This document shows positions 12,415 through 18,910 of a stretch of 18,910 nucleotides of DNA, one piece after another. The position numbers were made by a program, and so were the translations under genes. Each line of letters starts with the position of its first letter. The stretch's first letter is position 1. Where the stretch lies: assembly GCA_964512085.1 (NCBI GenBank), contig CAZEIU010000014.1:1-18910 (forward strand), in the 5' to 3' direction. The notes under the pieces were generated by a model. It saw nothing but the letters and a program-made list of their open reading frames with translations. It had not been told where the DNA came from and searched no databases. Origin of the DNA: JAUPVL01 sp964512085. GTDB lineage: Bacteria; Patescibacteriota; Saccharimonadia; CAILAD01; BJGX01.

Positions 12415-14249
12415 TGCTTAAGAAGATACCTAGACAGTTTATATATATAGCAATTGGAGTGGTTGCCTTGGCAGCCCTTTTGGCGTATGCCGGCTACAAC
12501 GAGAAAAAACCCGAACAAGTTAGTTTGTCTAAGGTAATAGAAGAAACTTCGCAAAGCCAAGTAGAAAAAATCGAGGTTGTGGGTAATCAGTTGAATGTAA
12601 CTCTTAAGGACGGCACCAAACAAACTACCTACAAAGAAGAATCGGCCAATCTTAAAGATTATGGCTTGGACTACACTAAGGTATCGGTTGAAGTTAAAAA
12701 TCCAGATGACGGCAGTGGTCGTTGGCTAGATATTTTGCTAAGTATTTTACCTATCGCAATTATTATTGGATTTTTCTACTTTATAATGCGCCAAGCGCAA
12801 GGCAGTAACAACCAAGCGATGAGCTTTGGTAAAAGTAAGGCTAGAGTTTTTGGCCTAGAAAAAGAAAAAGTTAAATTCAGCGATGTAGCAGGGGCTATTG
12901 AAGCCAAAACCGAACTACAAGAAATAGTAGAATTTTTGAAGTATCCTGGAAAGTTCGAAAGCCTAGGTGCCAAGATACCAAAGGGTGTATTGCTTTTTGG
13001 TTCGCCCGGAACAGGTAAAACATTACTAGCTCGAGCAGTAGCCGGTGAGGCCGACGTGCCCTTTTTCTCTATTTCGGGTTCAGAGTTTGTAGAAATGTTT
13101 GTTGGTGTGGGCGCCAGTAGGGTTCGTGATCTTTTTAATAAAGCCAAGAAAAACTCTCCTTGTATAATCTTTATTGACGAGATCGATGCCGTAGGTCGAC
13201 AGCGTGGCACAGGTCTTGGCGGTGGGCACGACGAGCGCGAGCAAACTCTTAATCAAATACTTGTTGAGATGGATGGTTTTGAACAAGGCACAAATGTAAT
13301 AGTGATGGCTGCTACCAATCGACCCGACGTGTTAGACCCAGCTCTTTTAAGACCTGGTAGGTTCGATAGACGAATTACTTTAGATACACCCGATATGAAA
13401 GCACGTGAAGAAATTTTAGAAGTACATACTAAGAATAAGCCGTTAGAGAAGGGCGTAGATTTTGCCGAAGTAGCCAGAAAAACCCCTGGTGTTTCTGGTG
13501 CCGATCTGGCAAATATCGCCAACGAAGCAGCCATATTTGCAGCTCGTAATGGTCGTAAAAAGATTACTCAAGCCGATTTTCACGAGGCTGTTGAAAAAAT
13601 CGCCTTAGGGCCAGAACGAAAAAGCCATGTTCTAAACGACAAAGAAAAAGAAATTACTGCTTATCACGAGGCTGGACACGCCTTACTAAGCCATCTTTTG
13701 CCTCACTGTAATCCAGTACACAAGGTCTCTATCGTATCGCGTGGTATGGCTGGGGGTGTTACTTGGAGTCTGCCAGAAGAAGACAAGCACTTGCATTCGG
13801 TAAGCGACTTTAAAGACGATATAGCTATGAGTCTTGGTGGGCGAACAGCAGAAGACTTGGTATTTGGCGACATTACTACAGGCGCTAGTAATGATCTTAA
13901 GCACGCCAATGAGCTTGCGAGACGTATGGTAACAGATTATGGTATGAGTCCAATTCTTTCGAATCAAGTATTTGGCGAGTCGGACACATCGGTGTTCTTG
14001 GGTCGATCAATGGGTGAAGGGCGAAATTACTCAGAAGAAGTTGCTGCCAAAATAGACGAAGAAGTTAAAAAAATAATCGTTGAGGCCAGCAAAAAAGCTC
14101 GTGACACTATTACTAAAAACCGTAAAATGCTCGATCTAATAGCTAAAACTCTAATAGAAAAAGAAACCCTAGAGGGTAAACAATTTACAGATCTTTTTAA
14201 CAAAGTTGATAAAAAAGCTCCCAAAAAAGATACTAAAACAGCTGTGTAA
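12414..14249 (+). CDS. ftsH: ATP-dependent zinc metalloprotease FtsH
   Basis: A 611-aa membrane AAA+ protease that extracts and degrades membrane and short-lived soluble proteins as a hexamer. Transmembrane helices lie at about 7-27 and 105-125, with the small periplasmic domain between. The AAA module has Walker A GSPGTGKT (196-203), pore loop MFVGVGA (228-234), Walker B IIFIDEIDAV (251-260) and the second region of homology with LLRPGRFDRR (311-320). The protease domain has zinc motif HEAGH (418-422) and the third ligand Asp494 in TGASNDLKHAN. All key residues are present and the length is normal. The GTG start overlaps the tilS stop (TAGTG) and has GAGGAGG (12403-12409) four bases upstream, inside tilS. 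Confidence 0.97.
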   Translation: MLKKIPRQFIYIAIGVVALAALLAYAGYNEKKPEQVSLSKVIEETSQSQVEKIEVVGNQLNVTLKDGTKQTTYKEESANLKDYGLDYTKVSVEVKNPDDGSGRWLDILLSILPIAIIIGFFYFIMRQAQGSNNQAMSFGKSKARVFGLEKEKVKFSDVAGAIEAKTELQEIVEFLKYPGKFESLGAKIPKGVLLFGSPGTGKTLLARAVAGEADVPFFSISGSEFVEMFVGVGASRVRDLFNKAKKNSPCIIFIDEIDAVGRQRGTGLGGGHDEREQTLNQILVEMDGFEQGTNVIVMAATNRPDVLDPALLRPGRFDRRITLDTPDMKAREEILEVHTKNKPLEKGVDFAEVARKTPGVSGADLANIANEAAIFAARNGRKKITQADFHEAVEKIALGPERKSHVLNDKEKEITAYHEAGHALLSHLLPHCNPVHKVSIVSRGMAGGVTWSLPEEDKHLHSVSDFKDDIAMSLGGRTAEDLVFGDITTGASNDLKHANELARRMVTDYGMSPILSNQVFGESDTSVFLGRSMGEGRNYSEEVAAKIDEEVKKIIVEASKKARDTITKNRKMLDLIAKTLIEKETLEGKQFTDLFNKVDKKAPKKDTKTAV

Positions 14250-14261
14250 GATTAGATTACA

Positions 14262-14290
14262 TTGATTACTCTTTGTTTTTAGTATAAAAT
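14262..14290 (+). promoter_or_regulatory. Promoter TTGATT-17-TAAAAT before the small membrane protein
   Basis: TTGATT 14262-14267 and TAAAAT 14285-14290 with 17 bases between; the overlapping TATAAA (14283-14288) gives 15. The predicted leader is about 25-30 nt and includes the ribosome site. Confidence 0.5.
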
Positions 14291-14323
14291 CCTTTTGACT
14301 CCACCGAGAAGGAGAAGAGATCG

Positions 14324-14701
14324 TTGAGACTAAGAGACAAGGTATCTTTTGGATCTATTATAGGCTTAATGTTTGTCATATTCTTCGGTCTTGTTATTCC
14401 AGATATTTTTGCTCTTACCTTAACTTACGGTTCTTTGTTTGGTTTGTTTTTTTGGGGAGCTGTAACATTTAAAGATAAAACAGTAAAAAACTTCGAGAGA
14501 TACTGTGGTATTTATGTAGCTTTTGCAATAATTGCTACGTTTGCAACCTTTTACCTCGTGCCTGGCCCTGCCGAAGGTCTCAAGTTTAACTTATTTCTGT
14601 TCTTTATTATTACTGCAATCTATATATCGACTGGGTTTAGTGTGGTTAGGGCATGGCAATACGCCGAAATGGTCGAAAAAAAGAATAATAGAAATAGTTA
14701 A
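14324..14701 (+). CDS. Small polytopic membrane protein, unknown function
   Basis: A 125-aa protein with four hydrophobic helices at about residues 9-27 (FGSIIGLMFVIFFGLVIP), 29-48, 63-82 (IYVAFAIIATFATFYLV) and 87-108, joined by short charged loops (KDKTVKNFERY), with a Lys/Asn-rich tail. No family signature was recognised. The TTG start is chosen for its good ribosome site AAGGAG (14309-14314) about nine bases upstream; the next in-frame Met would lose the first helix. It has its own promoter and terminator, so it is expressed separately from ftsH and murJ. The stop codon lies inside the terminator stem. Confidence 0.72.
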   Translation: MRLRDKVSFGSIIGLMFVIFFGLVIPDIFALTLTYGSLFGLFFWGAVTFKDKTVKNFERYCGIYVAFAIIATFATFYLVPGPAEGLKFNLFLFFIITAIYISTGFSVVRAWQYAEMVEKKNNRNS

Positions 14702-14730
14702 AGCCCTAGAAAATATAGGGCTTTTTATTT
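14700..14730 (+). terminator. Terminator overlapping the stop codon
   Basis: AAAGCCCTA (14700-14708) pairs with TAGGGCTTT (14716-14724), followed by a T-rich tail. The stem's first bases are the TAA of the preceding gene. Confidence 0.85.
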
Positions 14731-14748
14731 TAGATTTACAGGTTGGGC

Positions 14749-14757
14749 TGGTATAAT
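14749..14757 (+). promoter_or_regulatory. Extended -10 (TGG-TATAAT) for murJ-lepA, probably leaderless
   Basis: TGG at 14749-14751 and TATAAT at 14752-14757, eight bases before the GTG at 14766. No Shine-Dalgarno lies in between and the terminator of the preceding gene is just upstream, so this is the only place for a promoter. Confidence 0.6.
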
Positions 14758-14765
14758 ATTAGCTA

Positions 14766-16355
14766 GTGAAAAACATATTAGATCGCATTAATAAGTCGCG
14801 GGCAATTTCAGTTGCGGCATTTTTGATTTCTCTTAGCTACTTCTTAAGTAGGCTACTTGGCTTAGTTCGTGATAGGTTACTGGCTAGTAACTTTGGTGTA
14901 AGCGCAAGTACCGATGCCTATACGGCTGCTTTTAGAATACCCGATTTGTTATTTACTATACTGGTGTCTGGTGCATTTGCAGTATCATTTATACCGGTTT
15001 TTATAGGCTATATTGAGAAAAAACATACTGATGAAGCTTGGCATATCACCAGCTCGCTACTTAACATCTTCTCTATTGTAACAATTGCACTTTGTGGGCT
15101 AGCATTTATTTTTGCACCACAGCTTGTCAAACTTTTGGCTCCAGGGTTTGATCAGCAACGTTATGAACTTACGGTACATATCACTAGAATAATGCTAGTA
15201 ACACCATTCTTATTCTCAGTATCGAGCGTCTTGGGTGCAGTTCAGCAAGCCTTTAATAGATTTACGCTCTTTGCTATGGCAAGCGTGATGTACAACATTG
15301 GCATTATTATTGGTATTGTTTTCTTAAGTAAGTTTTTTCCTGAGCAACCTATTTATGGCGTGGCCTACGGAGTAGCGCTTGGGGCTGCATTGCAGTTATT
15401 GCTGCAATTCTTTGGCATAATTGGTCTGCACTTTAAGTACCGGCTTACCTTTGACCTATTTCACCCTGGGGTACTAAAAACAATAAAACTAATGATACCG
15501 CGGTCTCTCGATTTAGCCATTGATCAGTTTAATTGGGTTATACAAACTGCAATTAGTTCTAAGCTGGCGGTAGGTAGCCTTACGTCTTACTATTATGCCA
15601 ATAACCTCAAAAATGTACCATTGGGAATATTTGGTATGGCCATATCTACAGCAGTTTTCCCAAGTCTCATTAGAGCAGCCAAATCGGGTGATAGAACACG
15701 TTTGGCCTCGGCAATTGTACGCGACATGAGCCTGATAATGTTCTTTGTGATTCCATCGGCAGCTATTGCTGTAGTAATGCGCGGATATATAGTGCGATTG
15801 CTATTTGGTTTTGGTGATCAAGCTACTGCCGATACACTAGGTTGGTTGGCGGGGTCGATTATTGCAACCAGCTTGTTTTTTATGGTGGCAAGAGTTTACT
15901 ACTCGCTCGAAGACTCTCTGACTCCGCTACTAACTAGCCTTAGCTCAATAGTTATAAATATTATCTTTAGTATTATTCTGTCTGCTAAATATGGTGTGTC
16001 TGGTTTGGGTATGGCACTTACCATTTCTACTTTTTATGAACTAATTTTGCTTATGATTTTACTTACTCGCAAAATCGGAAATTATGGCTATAAATCTATA
16101 GCACTTTCTGGTCTTAAGCTAACAATCGCAAGTGGCATTATGTCTATATGGATATATTTATTAACTACCAAGGTGTTTCCGCTCTATGCCAACGACGTTG
16201 GCTTTACCACTATCGCACCTAAGTTTGCAGTAATTTCAATTTCGGGACTAATAATATTCTTTATTTGCGCCAAGCTTTTGCGCATACACGAAACAGATAA
16301 GATACTAAATAAAATATTGCATCCTATAAAAATTCTAAAAAGAGTCGGTAAGTAA
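14766..16355 (+). CDS. murJ: Lipid II flippase MurJ (MviN)
   Basis: A 529-aa polytopic membrane protein (about 14 helices) of the MOP exporter superfamily that flips lipid II across the membrane for peptidoglycan synthesis. SRLLGLVRDRLLASNFG (28-44) and DAYTAAFRIPDLLFTILVSGAFAVSFIPVF (50-79) are the conserved first helices of MurJ, with the substrate-binding Arg in the first motif. SSVLGAVQQAFNRF and YYANNLKNVPLGIFGMAISTAVFPSL are further family motifs. The length is normal. The GTG start has an extended -10 eight bases upstream and no Shine-Dalgarno. It precedes lepA by three bases, so both are probably one transcript. Together with the FtsB-like gene it shows that the cell builds its own peptidoglycan. 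Confidence 0.94.
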   Translation: MKNILDRINKSRAISVAAFLISLSYFLSRLLGLVRDRLLASNFGVSASTDAYTAAFRIPDLLFTILVSGAFAVSFIPVFIGYIEKKHTDEAWHITSSLLNIFSIVTIALCGLAFIFAPQLVKLLAPGFDQQRYELTVHITRIMLVTPFLFSVSSVLGAVQQAFNRFTLFAMASVMYNIGIIIGIVFLSKFFPEQPIYGVAYGVALGAALQLLLQFFGIIGLHFKYRLTFDLFHPGVLKTIKLMIPRSLDLAIDQFNWVIQTAISSKLAVGSLTSYYYANNLKNVPLGIFGMAISTAVFPSLIRAAKSGDRTRLASAIVRDMSLIMFFVIPSAAIAVVMRGYIVRLLFGFGDQATADTLGWLAGSIIATSLFFMVARVYYSLEDSLTPLLTSLSSIVINIIFSIILSAKYGVSGLGMALTISTFYELILLMILLTRKIGNYGYKSIALSGLKLTIASGIMSIWIYLLTTKVFPLYANDVGFTTIAPKFAVISISGLIIFFICAKLLRIHETDKILNKILHPIKILKRVGK

Positions 16356-16358
16356 AAA

Positions 16359-18140
16359 ATGAACACTCAAAACATTCGTAATTTTTGTATCATTGCCCAT
16401 ATTGATCATGGCAAGAGCACCTTGGCTGATCGCATGCTCGAAATCACTGGCACTGTCGAAAAACGCCAAATGAAAGCACAGCTACTCGATTCTATGGACT
16501 TGGAGCGCGAAAAGGGCATAACTATTAAACTCCAACCAGTGAGAATGAGTTGGCAAGAGCACGAACTAAATTTAATCGACACACCTGGACATGTTGACTT
16601 CAGCTACGAAGTAAGTCGAAGCCTTACTGCGTGTGAAGGTGCCATATTGGTAGTAGATGCAGCTCAAGGTATTCAAGCCCAGACTCTAGCCAATGTCTAC
16701 TTGGCTATAGAGGCTAATCTTACTATTATACCGGTATTGAATAAAATAGACTTACCTGCCGCTGAGCCGGAGCGAGTGGCCAAAGAGATTAGTTCGTTGC
16801 TAGGTTGCGATGAAGACGAAATTATTAAAATATCTGCCAAAGACGGAACCAATGTAGATACTTTGCTTAATAAAATAATAGAAGATGTTCCCGCACCCTT
16901 AGAAAATAGAGAAAAGCCCCTAAGAGCACTTATATTTGACTCTATATATGATGAGTATAGAGGCGTAATACTTTATCTTAGGGTGATAGATGGTGCTATT
17001 AGCAAAAATGACACATTGCAACTTATGGCGGCTGGTAATAACACCTTGGCAATCGATATTGGCTATTTTTCGCCCAGCATGGTCTCGGCAAACACTTTGC
17101 AATCAGGTGAAATTGGTTATTGTGTTACCAATTTAAAAACTCTTGCCGACGCTCGTGTGGGCGATACCGTAACACTACAAAAAAATCCAGCCAGCATTGC
17201 ACTTGATGGCTACAAAAAAGTTAGACCATACGTGTATGCCGGATTTTTCCCTAGCTCGGGCGAAGATTATCCTATACTTAAAGACGCTCTAGAAAAACTT
17301 ACTCTCAATGACTCGGCCTTAGAGTATCAGCCCGAAAACTCTACTGTATTAGGCTTTGGATTTAGAGTTGGTTTTTTGGGCTTACTACATTTAGAGATTG
17401 TCAAAGAACGACTAGAGCGCGAATTTAACCTTAGCTTAGTAGTTACGAACCCGAGTGTTGACTACCAAGTAGAGCTTACCAATGGTGACCAATTAGATAT
17501 AAAAAGCGCGTCTGAGCTGCCAGATGTAAGTAGAATATTGCAAATCAAAGAGCCTTGGATAGTTGGTGAGGTAATAGTACCTAAGCAGTTCTTGGGCTCG
17601 GTGTTACAACTAATTATTTCAATTCGTGGCGAACAAAAAAATCTAAGTTATATTGATGACAACTTAGCACTAATTAAGTTTGAGTCGCCACTTAGCGGAG
17701 TACTAACCGATTTTTATGACGAGCTCAAAAGTGTAAGCTCGGGATATGGATCATTTAACTACGATCTCAGCGACTACCGCGCTGGTGATTTGGTAAAAGT
17801 AGATATTTTGGTAGCCGGCGAAGTAGTAGATAGTTTGAGTCTCATTACTCACAGAAGCGAGTCTATAAGCTTGGGACGAAAAATAATAGAAAAACTACAA
17901 GAGGTAATACCGCGCCAACAATTCGAGGTAAGCTTGCAGGCGGCTATTGGTGGCAAAATAATTGCCCGCGAAGATATCAAGGCCATGGGCAAAAATGTCA
18001 CCGCCAAACTCTACGGCGGTGATGTGAGTCGCAAAAACAAATTACTCGATAAGCAAAAGAAGGGCAAAAAACGCCTCAAAAAAATTGGTAAGGTTGATAT
18101 CCCGCCCGAAGCCTTTATGGTAATGCTCAAACAAGACTAA
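16359..18140 (+). CDS. lepA: Elongation factor 4 (LepA), ribosomal back-translocase GTPase
   Basis: A 593-aa translational GTPase acting on stalled or mistranslocated ribosomes. G1 AHIDHGKS (13-20), G2 Thr in GITIK (53-57), G3 DTPGH (74-78) and G4 NKID (128-131) are intact. Domain II, the EF-G-like domains III and V, and the LepA-specific C-terminal domain with its signature (YGGDVSRKNKLLDKQKKGKK...KVDIPPEAFM) follow in order, with no EF-G domain IV, which marks LepA. The length is close to the usual 600. ATG comes three bases after the murJ stop; no strong Shine-Dalgarno is visible, so translation may depend on coupling. Confidence 0.97.
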   Translation: MNTQNIRNFCIIAHIDHGKSTLADRMLEITGTVEKRQMKAQLLDSMDLEREKGITIKLQPVRMSWQEHELNLIDTPGHVDFSYEVSRSLTACEGAILVVDAAQGIQAQTLANVYLAIEANLTIIPVLNKIDLPAAEPERVAKEISSLLGCDEDEIIKISAKDGTNVDTLLNKIIEDVPAPLENREKPLRALIFDSIYDEYRGVILYLRVIDGAISKNDTLQLMAAGNNTLAIDIGYFSPSMVSANTLQSGEIGYCVTNLKTLADARVGDTVTLQKNPASIALDGYKKVRPYVYAGFFPSSGEDYPILKDALEKLTLNDSALEYQPENSTVLGFGFRVGFLGLLHLEIVKERLEREFNLSLVVTNPSVDYQVELTNGDQLDIKSASELPDVSRILQIKEPWIVGEVIVPKQFLGSVLQLIISIRGEQKNLSYIDDNLALIKFESPLSGVLTDFYDELKSVSSGYGSFNYDLSDYRAGDLVKVDILVAGEVVDSLSLITHRSESISLGRKIIEKLQEVIPRQQFEVSLQAAIGGKIIAREDIKAMGKNVTAKLYGGDVSRKNKLLDKQKKGKKRLKKIGKVDIPPEAFMVMLKQD

Positions 18141-18167
18141 TACTTACTTAATATATTCAATATTGTA

Positions 18168-18176
18168 TGCTATTAT
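18168..18176 (+). promoter_or_regulatory. Extended -10 (TGC-TATTAT) for the secreted protein gene
   Basis: TGC 18168-18170 and TATTAT 18171-18176. The predicted start is near 18183, giving a leader of about 50 nt. Two further TATAAT sequences (18195-18200 and 18215-18220) could also act. Confidence 0.4.
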
Positions 18177-18234
18177 ATAGACATAACAAGTATTTATAAT
18201 TAAATCTAAAAATATATAATATAAGGGTTAACAT

Positions 18235-18910
18235 ATGAGCAATAAAAAGTTTATTAAAACCATGCTAGTAATTGCTAGCACTGCAGTGTATCTACTAAGT
18301 CCACTTATGGCAATGGCGGCGCCGGTTACTGAAACCATCAGCCCAACCGCCTGGCAACCTGGTAGCGGAGGTTTCCTTGCTGCTGCTCAAGCTGGTACGC
18401 CCCTCCCAAATGTCACTATTGCTTCTCGTAACACTCCGGGCACCATTATCAACCCCGGGCTAGATAGCCCAGAGCCAGCCGATGGTTCGGGCAATGAATT
18501 TTCTATTATTACTATTCCTTCAGTACTCACCACTTGCTCGAGTGATACACCGGTAGACATAACATTTAGTAGCTATACCCGTGAACTTCAAAATGCACAA
18601 CCTGGTAATGATAGCTACACAATCGTAAGTGCACTATTTGACTTAAGCGGCCCTTCTTTAGCAGGTTACAACCAGGACGGTCGCGATACCGATGGCATGT
18701 ATAGTGCATCTGGCAGTGGCCAGACTATTAGCACAACTGCCGGCAATCTAGCTAATATTGCCTCATTTGTTAACTTTGAGGCTGCTACTAATGGCGGAAA
18801 TCATTACCAAGGCACCGCCGTTTTAGGTCTACCAACCATCACGCTTTCATATGACAACGCTACCTGCCCACTAGCACCCGTTTTATCAAATGCAAATGTA
18901 GCCACAACAA
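18235..18910 (+). CDS. Secreted protein of unknown function, 3' end outside window
   Basis: An open frame of 225 codons from ATG 18235 that runs off the window. The start has AAGGG (18223-18227) seven bases upstream. The signal peptide MSNKKFIKTMLVIAS...AMA is likely cut at AMA-A (28/29). The mature part is Thr/Ser/Asn/Gly rich and probably beta-rich, with a DGRDTDGMYS segment that may bind calcium and two well separated Cys (TTCSS and ATCPL). No domain family was recognised. Its composition is like the two LAxTG surface proteins upstream, and a C-terminal sortase signal may lie beyond the edge, but that is a guess. It follows lepA after 94 bases with its own AT-rich promoter region. Confidence 0.75.
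   Translation, partial: MSNKKFIKTMLVIASTAVYLLSPLMAMAAPVTETISPTAWQPGSGGFLAAAQAGTPLPNVTIASRNTPGTIINPGLDSPEPADGSGNEFSIITIPSVLTTCSSDTPVDITFSSYTRELQNAQPGNDSYTIVSALFDLSGPSLAGYNQDGRDTDGMYSASGSGQTISTTAGNLANIASFVNFEAATNGGNHYQGTAVLGLPTITLSYDNATCPLAPVLSNANVATT

Overview
The window looks like a chromosomal scaffold piece from a Patescibacteria/CPR bacterium, most likely Candidatus Saccharibacteria (TM7). This is inferred from moderately low G+C, compact coding with ATGA and TAGTG overlaps, GTG and TTG starts, standard stop usage with TGA as stop, a gene set that keeps only core cell-wall and translation genes, and large secreted surface proteins. No 16S gene is present, so the placement rests on gene character only. 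A run of exactly 100 N (1528-1627) marks a scaffold join.

Layout. 1-1018: the C-terminal part of a membrane metallophosphoesterase, then an FtsB/DivIC-like septum protein. 1019-2115: a non-coding, hairpin-rich region with an initiator tRNA (tRNA-fMet), a scaffold gap bounded by identical 55-nt sequence, and two tandem units (period 169 and 166 bp) that each end in an exact 18-nt copy of the tRNA-fMet 3' end. 2116-7864: a tightly coupled three-gene operon with two sortase-type beta-helix surface proteins carrying LAxTG signals (LANTG, LAKTG) and a small P-loop kinase. 7933-10173, minus strand: a matrixin-like lipoprotein protease, a membrane-anchored protein with a DUF5666-like domain, an HSL-family alpha/beta hydrolase and a 54-aa single-pass membrane protein. 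10312-10388: a tRNA with a CAU anticodon. 10479-18140, plus strand: an unknown protein, tilS, ftsH, a small membrane protein, murJ and lepA. 18235-end: the start of another secreted protein, cut by the window.

How it fits together. The core block serves tRNA maturation (TilS), membrane proteolysis (FtsH), lipid II export (MurJ), ribosome back-translocation (LepA) and division (FtsB-like). The accessory block is cell-surface display. Two themes stand out. First, at least five genes have a -10 box, usually an extended TGn-10, only 6-9 nt before the start codon, so their mRNAs are probably leaderless. Other genes have clear Shine-Dalgarno sites. Second, the tRNA-fMet 3' end is followed by a modular tandem array whose units resemble attachment-site scars or miniature integrative elements. 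The assembler broke exactly where the modules diverge. This array is the best candidate here for something undescribed.
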